Origin: UBA1479 sp002706405
GTDB lineage: Bacteria; Pseudomonadota; Alphaproteobacteria; Rhodospirillales; Casp-alpha2
Direction: 5' to 3'
DNA length: 64,000 bases
Assembly: GCA_963972255.1 (NCBI GenBank)
Contig: CAXATO010000011.1
Span: forward strand, 116,514-180,513
A program made the position numbers and the translations under genes. Below the pieces are notes generated by a model. That model was not told the origin of the DNA and did not search any database. It saw only the letters and a program-made list of their open reading frames with translations. Positions 32,076 through 41,845 of this stretch are shown here, piece after piece (the first letter of the stretch is position 1; each line of letters begins with the position of its first letter).

Positions 32076-35072
32076 TCAATCTTCGCCGTTTTCTTCTTCA
32101 CCTGTTTCTTGATCAGTGACTTCGGGCACAATGATGCGGAACGTCGGGTGGTTTTCTTTGCCTGGATTATCCAGGATGATGTCAGCCCCTTCCTTGGTCA
32201 GTGTTTGCTTCGAGATATAGAGGCCCATACCTCTGCCGCCGTCCTTTTCCGTATTTGTAAACCCGAAAATCCAATCTTTTAGGTCAATTGAAATCCCTGG
32301 TCCGGTGTTAGTGACAGTGAACCCGACATCATCCGCATCCAATGTTATGAGGCGTTCCTGGACCCCACCTTTTACAATCCAATAGATTGCATTATCAACA
32401 AGGTTAACAAAGCAGGGGTAGTAAGTGGACGCGTAACCTTCAATGACTTTGCGGTCAAAATCGCGTGTACCGATCATCCGGATGTCGTGCCGCTCGAGGC
32501 GATCGCCGAACAATTCTTGAAGGTAACGACGAATCTCTTCTCCGGAAATCGGGATTCGATGCCGCTGCAATCGGCGGTTCAGAGGTGTGAAGAGGCTTAG
32601 ATATCCATCCAAGTGATCAAAGCTGGCTCTGATGTCCGAATAAACTTGTTGAAGCTCTTCATCGAGATCAGCCCACGCACCTAACCTTTGGATATTTTCT
32701 CTAACCGAACGGATCGTCGCGCCGAACTCATGCTGGACAATTCCCAGAGCTGTTCCGACTTGTGCCAGATCGGAAAACAGATCCAGTTGTTCTCTTGCGC
32801 CGACATAACTTGCTTCAAGTGCGGCGGTTTCATCACTCAAGGAATCGCCGATGTTAATCGCTTCCGCCATGGCATGAAGCTGATTGATTACGCCTTCCAT
32901 TCGAAAAATCTCTTCTTCTGCAGCTTCCGAGATGCGCCTCTGAAGAGCTTCTTGCTTTTCCTTTATCTGTTCATCGGTCAATGATGCCGTTTCGGTTGCC
33001 GCGAACTCCGCCAAAGTTTTCGAGATGTTTTCAGTGGTTTTGGAAAGGCGTTCGCGGGAGTCCTTACGCACGGCTTCGACAAGCGTTTTCGCTTCATTAA
33101 GTGCTTCGCGACCGGCGGCTCTTGCAATTCGCAGGCTATTGTCACGAACATCATCCAATGTCTTTTTCGCTCTGCGACGTCGGTCCAAGGCAATCGTACT
33201 TTGCCCAGCTACGGCCGAAATCGCCTCGTCCGTCCAAATTGAGAGAGGTTGAAATATGTCTTTCTCCAACTTCGCGCGGGTATCCTCGTAGCTGTACCAC
33301 TGTGCCTGAACTTTTTTGCTCGTTGAGAACCCCCTTCCTTTTTTGATTGTATATTCGTTCCGAAGGTCGGAAATTTCCCGGCGCACGTATCCTTCAAGTT
33401 TTAATAGCTCGCTAACGGCCGAGTCATTGTCTTTCAATTTCTCTATAGCGGTAAGCTGGCGCCCCGTTTCTGCTCGAATTTTATCCGCGGCGGCCTGTGG
33501 CTTTCCTTCTTCAACCTTGTTGAAAAACTCACGCAGCGTAATTTCAAATTTTTGCCTTCTTTCACTGACGCGCTTTTCGCGTTTCTTCAAAAGATCATTT
33601 TGATGCTGTAGATCAGCCCTGATCTTATTGAATTCGCCTCCTCGATCAGCATCTTTACGGAAAAATTGCTTTGCGAGGGCCATGAACAGATTTTCCATGA
33701 TCTCACGAAGCTGGCGATAAGCTTTGTTCGTGATGAAGCCTTCGCGTCCCGCTTTCTCTCTCAGTTCCGTGTTATGTTCGTACGTTAGTTCAATAGCGCC
33801 GAAAATCCGACGATAGGAGAAAAACCAATCGCTCGCGCTTTTTGTTCTTCGGCGCTCGATATTAAGAAAATCCACATCGGAATTTCCGTAAGGAAGAACT
33901 CGAATCCCATCCCGATAAATATAAAGGCCGCCAATCTTGTTCAGCTTGGCGCTAATCCGGCCCCAGTCTTCCGGAGGCAGTAGCGATTCCCGTGAGTTCC
34001 CTTGAACGTATGCAAATTTTACCCTGAAGGGGCCGCACGCAGTTTGTTGGCCGTCGCCGTCCGGCCATTCAATGGTGCATGGATCCGGTGCCATGCCGTA
34101 AACGCTAATGGCACCTTTGAACTGCCCAAAGGCGTCAATTTCCCCCTCGAAATGATGGTCTGCACTTTCAAATTCATCTGGAGTGAAGAATTCGTTACGG
34201 CCAATGAGATCTTCAACCACCCCGTTCCGTCGATGATCTCGAAATGCGGTTAAGAACTCGGGCAGTGGCCGATCTGGCATCATCGTGTTGGAAAAGCCCA
34301 ATAACATCTTATGCAATGGCGCGGCGATATCGTCCGAACCAACCTCTTCGATGTCGCGCTCCAAAATGGGGTCAGCCGGCATAATGTAGAAATGGGTTCC
34401 TCTCCCGTCGTTACGGAGAGATAAGCCTTTCAATGCCTCATCAACTTGGTCCGGGTAAATCGTAAACGCATCGAGATCGTTCAGGATCCCGGTTACATCC
34501 TCCGTTGACATGTCTGGCGCCAAATCACGGACATTATCAGCAACTTGACCGACTATCTTTTTGACGAAGACCTCACCCGGCAGCGTGCCGCCGGGGAGTG
34601 TTTCAACCGGAATAACAATTTTATCCAGATCAATTCCCGGAGCCTCGAATAGCCCCCAGTGGACAAAGCTCACCACGAGGTCCTGAAGGCCATCCTTTTT
34701 CTTTGCCCGGGAAAGGATTAAGACTTGGCGGCCAATGGTGGCGATAGCCAATCGGCCGATCCCTTTTTCGCCAAGTACGACGCGTCGTGGCGTTCCCTCG
34801 TCAAGGTAATCCGGTGCAAGTTCTCTGTTGGCACCAACCTTACTCTCGGTCCCGAGTGTTAGCCATCGCCCCTCAAACTCCTCCTTGGTCATGCCATACC
34901 CATCGTCGCGAAGGACGAATGTCTGGTCTTCGCGAAAATAGTCGACTTCGGCATGCTTGGCGTAGGCGTCGTGCGCGTTCTTGAAAAGCTCATGGATTGC
35001 TGTAGGGATTCCGGCAATTTGTTGCCGCCCGAGCATGTCTACTGCGCGTGCTCTAACTCGTATTTTCGCCAT
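32076..35072 (-). CDS. Dual GHKL ATPase: MORC/Hsp90-like module plus histidine-kinase-like module
   Basis: 998 residues. The N-terminal GHKL module (about 1-180) has the N-box AIHELFKNAHDAYA (Glu28, Asn32, Asp35), DDGYGM (about 56-61) and GEKGIGRL (about 100-107), as in MORC-like and Hsp90-like ATPases. A large middle follows, with coiled coil at about 470-760 rich in Lys, Glu and Arg. The C-terminus looks like a histidine kinase: a phosphoacceptor-like His781 in GIVQHEFGATI, N-box FVNLVDNAIYWI, TNTGPGIS and GRGMGLYISKQTL. Two separate GHKL modules in one chain is rare. Genes of this kind occur beside DNA methylases in restriction-like islands. Cytoplasmic. Confidence 0.75.
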   Translation of the reverse strand: MAKIRVRARAVDMLGRQQIAGIPTAIHELFKNAHDAYAKHAEVDYFREDQTFVLRDDGYGMTKEEFEGRWLTLGTESKVGANRELAPDYLDEGTPRRVVLGEKGIGRLAIATIGRQVLILSRAKKKDGLQDLVVSFVHWGLFEAPGIDLDKIVIPVETLPGGTLPGEVFVKKIVGQVADNVRDLAPDMSTEDVTGILNDLDAFTIYPDQVDEALKGLSLRNDGRGTHFYIMPADPILERDIEEVGSDDIAAPLHKMLLGFSNTMMPDRPLPEFLTAFRDHRRNGVVEDLIGRNEFFTPDEFESADHHFEGEIDAFGQFKGAISVYGMAPDPCTIEWPDGDGQQTACGPFRVKFAYVQGNSRESLLPPEDWGRISAKLNKIGGLYIYRDGIRVLPYGNSDVDFLNIERRRTKSASDWFFSYRRIFGAIELTYEHNTELREKAGREGFITNKAYRQLREIMENLFMALAKQFFRKDADRGGEFNKIRADLQHQNDLLKKREKRVSERRQKFEITLREFFNKVEEGKPQAAADKIRAETGRQLTAIEKLKDNDSAVSELLKLEGYVRREISDLRNEYTIKKGRGFSTSKKVQAQWYSYEDTRAKLEKDIFQPLSIWTDEAISAVAGQSTIALDRRRRAKKTLDDVRDNSLRIARAAGREALNEAKTLVEAVRKDSRERLSKTTENISKTLAEFAATETASLTDEQIKEKQEALQRRISEAAEEEIFRMEGVINQLHAMAEAINIGDSLSDETAALEASYVGAREQLDLFSDLAQVGTALGIVQHEFGATIRSVRENIQRLGAWADLDEELQQVYSDIRASFDHLDGYLSLFTPLNRRLQRHRIPISGEEIRRYLQELFGDRLERHDIRMIGTRDFDRKVIEGYASTYYPCFVNLVDNAIYWIVKGGVQERLITLDADDVGFTVTNTGPGISIDLKDWIFGFTNTEKDGGRGMGLYISKQTLTKEGADIILDNPGKENHPTFRIIVPEVTDQETGEEENGED

Positions 35073-35139
35073 GAGCTTCCGGTATCAACCTCCGCGACAA
35101 TAGCCCCTTATAGTTGCACAAGGGAAACCATTGATAGAT

Positions 35140-36192
35140 TTAAGTCCGCGCCACTGCCTTGCGTAAAGACGTGGCAAGCGCCTCAATAAATGCTGGTGGA
35201 ACCGCATTGCCGACTTGAATTGCAATTTGCCTTGCGCTGCCTGCAAATACGTAATCGTCTGGGAAGGTTTGAAGCCTAGCTGCCTCTCGAAGGGTGATCG
35301 CACGATCGTCTCTCGGGTGCATAAAGCGCCCTCGAGTAATGTCAGTGCATCCCGTCGTCAATGTCGGGGCGACTCTTCCCCAGTGCATCCGGCCATAAAC
35401 GTCCGGATAGCCCTTCTTTCCCTTATGGCACTTGAGTTCCAATTCGGGCGGTAAAGAGAAGCGGTCGCCTCCATTTTTCTTAATGTAAGCCATTCGTTGT
35501 AGGGCAATGGGTTGGTGCGTCCGAGCAAAATGAAGGGGGTCCCGCTCGTCTTTCTGTCCAGATTTTAGGGGGGGAAGGGCGCCAATTGCCTCTTTTACCG
35601 ACTTCCTCTTTCCCTTTGGCGTTGTCGGAGAGGGGAGCTCAATCTGGAATCCTTTGCGGGTTGCAAAAAGTACGCACCGCAACCGCCTTTGCGGCACGCC
35701 ATAGTCGGCCAGATCGATGGTGGTAGGTTGGCTCAAAGTGTAGCCAATTTTTTTAAGTCTAGAACGAAGCTTCCCGAGAACATTGGAAAGCTCGGCACTA
35801 GCAAGCCCCGGCACATTCTCAAAAAAAATGATCTTAGGCTTTAGAGTCTTCGCAAATCTCGGCGCTTGGAGAATGAGTTCCGCCCTGGGGTCATTCTTAC
35901 GGTTCCTGTTTTGATTGCTGAACGGCTGGCAAGGCGAGCAAACTACCAACAGGTCCAAATCATTTCCAAAAAGATCTGCGTCCCTAATTTCGGCAGGGTC
36001 AACATTTCGAATATCGTCGGAATATAAACGTGCGCTCTTATTATTTAATTTGTAGGTTTTGCCTGCGAGCGGGTCATTATCGACCGCTGCAACGACACGA
36101 AAACGCTTGCGCCGCAACGCAGCCGTAACCCCGCCGCAGCCGCTGTACAAATCCACAACAGTTGGCCAGCGCATATTGCCCAGGTCCCTCAA
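35140..36192 (-). CDS. DNA (cytosine-5) methyltransferase
   Basis: 350 residues. Conserved motifs in order: VDLYSGCGGVTAAL (I, AdoMet), VVCSPCQPFSNQ (IV, catalytic Cys88), FFENVPGL (VI), DYGVPQRRLRCVLFA (VIII) and IQVGNAVPPAF (X). The target-recognition region is about 220-300. It lies 55 bases after vsr on the same strand, so the pair may protect a recognition site while Vsr repairs T:G mismatches from 5-methylcytosine deamination. No restriction endonuclease is recognised nearby. Target sequence unknown. Confidence 0.93.
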   Translation of the reverse strand: MRDLGNMRWPTVVDLYSGCGGVTAALRRKRFRVVAAVDNDPLAGKTYKLNNKSARLYSDDIRNVDPAEIRDADLFGNDLDLLVVCSPCQPFSNQNRNRKNDPRAELILQAPRFAKTLKPKIIFFENVPGLASAELSNVLGKLRSRLKKIGYTLSQPTTIDLADYGVPQRRLRCVLFATRKGFQIELPSPTTPKGKRKSVKEAIGALPPLKSGQKDERDPLHFARTHQPIALQRMAYIKKNGGDRFSLPPELELKCHKGKKGYPDVYGRMHWGRVAPTLTTGCTDITRGRFMHPRDDRAITLREAARLQTFPDDYVFAGSARQIAIQVGNAVPPAFIEALATSLRKAVART

Positions 36193-36247
36193 ACGCCTCC
36201 ACCTGGCTCATACTAACCAATTGATTTCGATAAATGAATCGTTATTT

Positions 36248-36649
36248 TTATGCGATTTCCTTCAACAATGCACTCAAGCGCTGCTTGCCAAGCTCGCACT
36301 CCCATACGGTGGATATGGTCCACCCAGCTTTAATGAGCGCCTGAAAATTTGTTCGGTCGCGTTGGATATTGGCATCCAACTTTTTGTTCCAAAACTCACA
36401 ATTAGTGTTGGGGCGCTTTGCTTTTGAGCAGCCAGGGTGCTGGTGCCAAAAGCACCCATGCACGAAAATCACGTGTCGATATTTCGGAAGAACGATATCT
36501 GGATGCCCAGGTAGGTCTTTGCGGTGGAGGCGGAATCGAAAGCCATGCTCGTGAAGAAACGAGCGCACCGTCAATTCGGGCTTGGTATTTTTGTTCCGAA
36601 CGCTGGCCATCATCTGACTGCGTGTCGATTTTGAAACAATATCGACCAT
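36248..36649 (-). CDS. vsr: Very short patch repair endonuclease
   Basis: 133 residues, full length. Catalytic and metal residues fit E. coli Vsr numbering: Asp51 (GHPDIVLP), His64 (FVHGCFW) and His69, zinc ligands Cys66, His71 and Cys74. It nicks beside T:G mismatches that arise from deaminated 5-methylcytosine. The start is 54 bases after the tnsC stop, the first gene of the cargo side of the minus-strand run, so it may be transcribed with tns genes or from a promoter in the gap. Confidence 0.92.
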   Translation of the reverse strand: MVDIVSKSTRSQMMASVRNKNTKPELTVRSFLHEHGFRFRLHRKDLPGHPDIVLPKYRHVIFVHGCFWHQHPGCSKAKRPNTNCEFWNKKLDANIQRDRTNFQALIKAGWTISTVWECELGKQRLSALLKEIA

Positions 36650-36703
36650 CTAAATGGATGTTTGAATGTGTTTCATGGCTCGAAAAGCGCTATCGTGCAT
36701 CCA

Positions 36704-37612
36704 TTAAGCGGGCCGAGTGCAGTGTCGCAGGATCGATTTTTCAAGATTTTTTGAGGGACTGTTGATGCTGGCGCACGCTGCTTCCGCCACCAACTTTTTT
36801 GTCTTTCCCATCAGCCCTCCGGAAAGCTGGTGAAGTTCGTCGACGAAATCGTAGTCTGATGCTGGTGACGGGATACCCAACTCCATCGCGCCGAACATAT
36901 CGTCGACCAGTTGGGCGTACTCTTCGGAAAATTCCCACGCCGGCATTTCGAAAGCTGGAAACCGGCTTTTGATTTGATCGTCCCGCTCAAACATGACGCG
37001 AGCATCGTCGGTGCCGATCATGACAATGGAAATCTGCAGTGTATTGCTCAACGACTTCAGAGTGTTCAGCATGATCCGTTGCTGATTGGGGCCACCGGCC
37101 AGCCCATTATGGATTTCGTCCAAGATCAGCATGCGGACGCCGGATTCCGTGAAAAGCTGAATCACTTGGTTATAGAGCACCTGCTCTGCGGATCTGGGAT
37201 TGTATGGCGCCCCCACTTCTTGAAGCAGAGCCATGTAGAGCGAACGAGGAGACGGCGCGCCAGGCGGTGTTTCCGCTTTTATGATCGGAGGAGCATCCGG
37301 CCGACCGTCCACTTTCTGATAGCCTGCCAATCTGTCTCTCATGAATTTGAACGCGGTCGAGGTCTTTCCGTTGTTCGGTGGGCCGGTTACGAGCATTCCC
37401 TCAGGCCGAACTTGGCCTTCCGCGGCGTACATATCGTCGAACCTATTCAGCAGTTCCGTCGCGCGAGGATAGTCGACCCAGTAATCTCGTTTGAAAAACT
37501 GTTTGCGCTCTTCAATCGTTCCCGGAGATTTGCGCCAGCGAGTCATCCTCTTGACGGTACCCGCAAACGTTCCTGCTGCCGTATATGGGTCGATCATCTT
37601 ACCAATCCTCAT
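36704..37612 (-). CDS. tnsC: TnsC-like transposition ATPase (TniB family)
   Basis: 302 residues from ATG 37612, which overlaps the end of tnsB (37599); starts at 37597 or 37702 are alternatives. AAA+ motifs: Walker A GPPNNGKTS (residues 77-85), Walker B MLILDEIHN (161-169), sensor region VMIGTDDAR. It links TniQ at the target to the transposase and activates it. C-terminal region is a helical domain. Confidence 0.9.
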   Translation of the reverse strand: MRIGKMIDPYTAAGTFAGTVKRMTRWRKSPGTIEERKQFFKRDYWVDYPRATELLNRFDDMYAAEGQVRPEGMLVTGPPNNGKTSTAFKFMRDRLAGYQKVDGRPDAPPIIKAETPPGAPSPRSLYMALLQEVGAPYNPRSAEQVLYNQVIQLFTESGVRMLILDEIHNGLAGGPNQQRIMLNTLKSLSNTLQISIVMIGTDDARVMFERDDQIKSRFPAFEMPAWEFSEEYAQLVDDMFGAMELGIPSPASDYDFVDELHQLSGGLMGKTKKLVAEAACASINSPSKNLEKSILRHCTRPA

Positions 37613-39494
37613 ATCTTTTCTGCCCGTCCTTGGGACGCAGTTTGAAAGTCCGTTTTGTCCGCTTGTCGGAATTCTCCGAGTTTCGTGCCAAGCCGCCTTC
37701 AATCACTTGCAGTTCCGTCGAACTTTCCGAGGTGGCTGAACCGTGTATCTCGTTAAGCTCGCGGCGGTTGCGGGCATCCTGATCCGATTTGCGGCGCGCT
37801 TTCTTCGAGCGCTTCTGTTTGCGTGCAGCCTCTTCCGTTTCCCTTTGGCGGAGGACTTCAGCGTAAATTCGGCTCTGAGTGCGTGGGGCCTTTGCCGCCT
37901 TCAACCTGGCGATAGCCGCATTGTGTTCGGCAAGGCTAAAGGGCAAGAGCCGGCCATCGGCAGTATGGATTTCCAAGTACTCACCGAGCTCCGGGTCGAG
38001 AAAGTAGATTTTGCTGATATCTCTAGGATCTCGCTTGACCTTGAAATCGCGCTTGCTGCCGATCCACTTTTTTATTTTTAAGTCGAAGTAGTAGATGTAA
38101 CCCCACTGGATGCCGGTCGTTTGAACGGTCCTCGATTCCTGCGGCAGAAAGTCGATAAGAAACTTTCTCGTGTCCTGGATTGGCTTCGGTTGGCCGACCG
38201 CTCGTATTCCTTCTTCCCATCGGTCAAAGGGAGAGGCGCCGTCGCTCCTCCGGGGGTTGGTATGGAGCTTGTTGACGATATGACCGACCAGCAGCTTCTC
38301 CAGCTCGTCGATGGTCAACAGCGCTTCCTTTTCGGATTTATACTCTCCCCTGTCTTGAATGTTGGATTTGGTCGTGCCGGGCAATTCGTGAATGAGCGTG
38401 TTGATGCTGCGGAAAGTGCGCTCTACGTGGCCACCGAATTCAGGTCGTCTGACGGGACGATGTTGCAAATCGATCCCGTGCTCTGCGCATCCCTCGCGGA
38501 GGCTGTTGGATTGGAATTCCTTTGCGTTATCTACATGAAGCGACACGGGAAGCCCCCAAACGGGCCAATCGCCGTCCACGCCCAGCTCTTTAAGATATCT
38601 ATCCTTATGGGTAACGCTGCGATAGAGACACATGCCGACGCTCGTTACGCTGGGTGGTTCGAACGAAAGGTGCAGACCGGCAACCATCCCACTGAATACA
38701 TCGATTGCGATGGTAAGCGTGGGGCGAGTCGTCGGTTCCCGGTCCTTCCGATTGACTAGAATGATATCTAGGACGGTGTGGTCGATTTGAACGGTTTGCA
38801 GGGGGTGTTCGCCATTGGGGAATTTACCGGCCGCCGCATCGAACTTGTCACGAGCGGCCTTTTCGCCGAAGCGCTTTGCCGTAACTTCTCGAGGCGGCAA
38901 AGCCTGAATTCTTTTTCGAACCGTATCCAAACAGGGCGGTTTTGATATTCCGGCATCGGCGCAGGCCATCTCGATCTGCGTGTACACGGATTTCACGGAT
39001 TTTCTTTGTTTGTTCAGGTACTCCCGTTCGATCATCGAATGAATGATTGCCTCGACCTTGGCATCGATCCTGCGATCACCACGTTGGCTGCCTTTTCTTC
39101 TTGGGGCGAGGCTTGAGATTGTGCCGGTCGTTTCAAACTTTCTGATCCAGCCGTAAATCGTTTGAACTGTGTTGCTCGACGACTTTGCCGCATCCTTCAC
39201 GAGTTTTCCGCGGTCTCTCCGCGCCCCATTAAGAACAGGCTCCAAGATTTCATATCTTTCTTTCGCCGTTTGATAATCGTCGTCGGGGATTGCGCTGACG
39301 GGCTTAGCTTTTGCTGCGTTTGACGGAGGGGTGACCTCGTATGATTTGACGACGATTGTTCGCTCTCCGCTCTTGCCTTCAAGCATGAGCTGGTCGCTGC
39401 CGATCTGGCTGTGGATGATCCACTCTTCGCCGCGACACTGGACGCGGGTTCCAGGCTCATAGGAAAAACGAACCGATGTCGCGCTACCGGTCAT
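37599..39494 (-). CDS. tnsB: TnsB-like transposase (DDE)
   Basis: 631 residues. An N-terminal helical part with an HTH-type segment (TVQTIYGWIRKFETTG) precedes the integrase core with Asp238 (VQIDHTV), Asp322 (LHVDNAKEF) and Glu358 (HVERTFR), exactly 35 residues between the last two. A C-terminal mu-type beta barrel and basic tail follow. It joins the 3' transposon ends to target DNA and binds the 20-base end repeats. It overlaps tnsA by 11 bases. Confidence 0.95.
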   Translation of the reverse strand: MTGSATSVRFSYEPGTRVQCRGEEWIIHSQIGSDQLMLEGKSGERTIVVKSYEVTPPSNAAKAKPVSAIPDDDYQTAKERYEILEPVLNGARRDRGKLVKDAAKSSSNTVQTIYGWIRKFETTGTISSLAPRRKGSQRGDRRIDAKVEAIIHSMIEREYLNKQRKSVKSVYTQIEMACADAGISKPPCLDTVRKRIQALPPREVTAKRFGEKAARDKFDAAAGKFPNGEHPLQTVQIDHTVLDIILVNRKDREPTTRPTLTIAIDVFSGMVAGLHLSFEPPSVTSVGMCLYRSVTHKDRYLKELGVDGDWPVWGLPVSLHVDNAKEFQSNSLREGCAEHGIDLQHRPVRRPEFGGHVERTFRSINTLIHELPGTTKSNIQDRGEYKSEKEALLTIDELEKLLVGHIVNKLHTNPRRSDGASPFDRWEEGIRAVGQPKPIQDTRKFLIDFLPQESRTVQTTGIQWGYIYYFDLKIKKWIGSKRDFKVKRDPRDISKIYFLDPELGEYLEIHTADGRLLPFSLAEHNAAIARLKAAKAPRTQSRIYAEVLRQRETEEAARKQKRSKKARRKSDQDARNRRELNEIHGSATSESSTELQVIEGGLARNSENSDKRTKRTFKLRPKDGQKRYEDW

Positions 39495-40158
39495 TGGGCC
39501 ACACTAAGCTCTGAAGGCCTACACGGTCGGTCTCCAAGTCCACCGAAATGCTGCCCATAGCAACCAATCGCCATAGCTCGGTCAGCGCGCGCAGCCGTTC
39601 CTCATCGTCTTTGTGCCAGGCGTCGTGCAGCACTGCTTCGACCTTGCAGGGGCCCGTTGTTGCGAGTGCTCGCATCCAACGGGCGCTACGTCCGTGATCG
39701 ACGGGCAAACGTCGGTAGGGTAATAGAAACTTCGCATTTGCCAATTGGGTGCCGCGTATATCCCGCTCGGTCTTTACCCTGAATTCCCAGCCTCGGCTCT
39801 TTGCATAATCACGAGCGGCGCTAAATCTCTCTGCATAATCGTCCGCTCGTTCGTCCAACTCGCTTTTGAATTTGATCTCAACCAATTGCGGAGGGCCGAC
39901 TTCGGCGGCTACGTCCAAAAAGAAATCCGGCGTGTAATTGCGGTCTTTGCCTCCTTCTGACGAATAGGTGATCTTGCAGGGCTGTTCGGTTAGCTGTCGT
40001 ACGCTCGTGTCGAAGTCACAAAGGATAAGAAAGTCCCGTTCGAGGTTGGACTCATGCGCGATGGCGCGTGGCCATCGCGTGGACGTATAGAAGCCCCTGA
40101 CGCTTCGCGATTTCAGAGGAATTGTTCTGACCGGTTTTCGTGGGGCTAGATACTGCAT
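39484..40158 (-). CDS. tnsA: TnsA-like endonuclease
   Basis: 224 residues. PD-(D/E)XK fold signs: HESNLERDF (Glu36 or Glu40), YTPDFFLD (Asp78) and LVEIKFKSE (Glu94, Lys96). It cuts the 5' strands at transposon ends, giving cut-and-paste rather than replicative transposition. The C-terminal part looks like a winged helix that binds TnsC. Start 36 bases after tniQ. Confidence 0.9.
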   Translation of the reverse strand: MQYLAPRKPVRTIPLKSRSVRGFYTSTRWPRAIAHESNLERDFLILCDFDTSVRQLTEQPCKITYSSEGGKDRNYTPDFFLDVAAEVGPPQLVEIKFKSELDERADDYAERFSAARDYAKSRGWEFRVKTERDIRGTQLANAKFLLPYRRLPVDHGRSARWMRALATTGPCKVEAVLHDAWHKDDEERLRALTELWRLVAMGSISVDLETDRVGLQSLVWPNDR

Positions 40159-40194
40159 GTAGATATTTTCCCTTCTTATTCCCCTATATGTTGT

Positions 40195-41469
40195 TCAGAG
40201 TTTTTGCTCAAGTGCTTTTTGGATGATGCGGTCGACCCATGGCCCGACGTTCTCGCCGGCCAGTTTGGCCGCACGTTTCGCAGCTTCGCGGGTTTCCGGC
40301 GCCACGCCGTCGAGTTTCCAGTATCGATGAGTCCCATAGGGAGCGCACTGTCGGCCGGCCGCCGCCAAGTGGCGTTTCGCATGTATGCGATTGTTCAAAA
40401 GATCTGACAGAGCTGCATGGGTTGGCTGCTGGTTGTGTCTCACCAAGAAATCAACCGCGCGGTCAAATTGCCTGTTGTCGACGGTTGTCGGGCCCTCACA
40501 GAGATGTGCCTCGACAACTGCGACGAATGCAAATGGTGCATGTTCTTCCGCCCTTAGAAGGCGTCGTTGCGTGAGCCTGGCAGCCCGGCATGCCGAGATA
40601 AAGTTGTCCGGCCAATCGTTTGCCAGATGGCTGGCAAACCGAAGGGCAAGACGGCGCGGCGTGGGGGGAAGGCGGTCGACGTTTTTGAGGCGGCGTATTG
40701 ACGGGCTGCCGAGCGTCCATCCGGTTTCCTTTAATACGTGCTCCTGGATGGGCAACGAAAACTCTCCGGATACGACAAGGCGGAGAAGCTTCCGAAGGAT
40801 CCAAAAGTAGGAAAGAGAATGCACGTAGCCGTTTTGACCAAGTGGGGCAGCCCCGCGTTTTACGACGTCTTCAAGGAAGGCCTGAACATCTTGATCGATC
40901 CGATCTGCTTTGGGCTCGTGGGCGCTACGAAGGTCCGCGCCGCAGTTATGGCAATGGCAGAATAGTCTCTCCGAAGGGGTTTGAAGTGGCGCGATGGCGT
41001 AGCCGCATTTGTGGCACCGATCAATCAAGCCCGTCCCGTGCTTTGGACAGATCGTCGCGAACGATAGACGCCACGCCTTTCGATAGAAAGGGGTGGAGGA
41101 CGCGAGACACCTAGGGCATGCCTGCTGGCCGAACGAATTCCGGCTTCCTCCTGAATGGGGAAGCCAAGTCAGAGGGGCTTTTGGGTTGTCGCGTTCGTAT
41201 ACACGGCCTTGGAACTCGGTGAGGAATAAGGTGAGGAGTTGCTCTTCCGGGATGCCGGTATTTTTGGAAAGTACATTTAATAGATCGGGATCGGATCTTC
41301 GGTCCAAGTCGACGGAGTAAAGCCGCGCACCCGGAAGCACCGCGGCGTACAAGTCTGAAGGGGAAAGGAAGTTTGCGTGAGCGACACGAGCGAACCATGA
41401 AGAGAACGTTTCCCCGTCGCAAGGGGAAGGGCGACCCGGCCAATGATGTGCATCTGACATGCGAAGCAT
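40195..41469 (-). CDS. tniQ: TniQ target-selection protein
   Basis: 424 residues. Opens with the TniQ signature GETFSSWFARVAHANF (residues 19-34) and DLDRRSD (54-60), then a zinc-binding series: CPRC (Cys118, Cys121), CPKHG (Cys141, His144), CHKCG (Cys152, Cys155) and CHCHNCG (Cys171-Cys176). C-terminal half helical, DNA-binding. TniQ/TnsD proteins recognise attachment sites such as tRNA genes or bind guide complexes; here no Cas genes are present, so direct recognition of the tRNA-Gln site is likely. First gene of the tns operon. Confidence 0.9.
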   Translation of the reverse strand: MLRMSDAHHWPGRPSPCDGETFSSWFARVAHANFLSPSDLYAAVLPGARLYSVDLDRRSDPDLLNVLSKNTGIPEEQLLTLFLTEFQGRVYERDNPKAPLTWLPHSGGSRNSFGQQACPRCLASSTPFYRKAWRLSFATICPKHGTGLIDRCHKCGYAIAPLQTPSERLFCHCHNCGADLRSAHEPKADRIDQDVQAFLEDVVKRGAAPLGQNGYVHSLSYFWILRKLLRLVVSGEFSLPIQEHVLKETGWTLGSPSIRRLKNVDRLPPTPRRLALRFASHLANDWPDNFISACRAARLTQRRLLRAEEHAPFAFVAVVEAHLCEGPTTVDNRQFDRAVDFLVRHNQQPTHAALSDLLNNRIHAKRHLAAAGRQCAPYGTHRYWKLDGVAPETREAAKRAAKLAGENVGPWVDRIIQKALEQKL

Positions 41470-41577
41470 CGGGGGCTCGTGGACTATTTAATTCGCGAAA
41501 AAGTATGCGTTATAGGACTTTAATTATTGATGAATATATTGATGTGTAGCTGAAGGGTTCTTGCGAATTCACCGTAT

Positions 41578-41817
41578 TCATAAGGTGTGCGCTTGAGATT
41601 TATGCATGGGCGCGATAAATACTGCGCAACTTATTCGAGGGCAATCTCGTTCGCAATTCACGAGAGTGAAGCCCAATTGGAGGCTGCGGCCATGTGTGAA
41701 ATTAAAGGAATGGAAGCGCTTGTGGGCAAAGTAGAGGGTTGAGAGCGCAACTAGCGCGTCACGTGTGATGCCCCCAAACTCTTTCTTCAGCCATGGAGGA
41801 AATACAGGGTCGTCCAT
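41578..41817 (-). CDS. Small protein of unknown function, downstream of the right-end gene
   Basis: 79 residues from ATG 41817, 28 bases after the stop of the preceding gene. FPPWLKKEFGG and ALSTLYFAHKRFHSF look like real coding, and the upstream frame (GYWIAEPPH) also reads well, so the true gene could start earlier through a frameshift. No family is recognised. It may be a fragment. Confidence 0.35.
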   Translation of the reverse strand: MDDPVFPPWLKKEFGGITRDALVALSTLYFAHKRFHSFNFTHGRSLQLGFTLVNCERDCPRISCAVFIAPMHKSQAHTL

Positions 41818-41845
41818 ATGGGGTGGTTCGGCGATCCAATAGCCC

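Noticed and set aside
35140..36649. Classic type II restriction-modification system
   Set aside because: A methyltransferase and Vsr are present, but no restriction endonuclease gene can be recognised among the neighbours.
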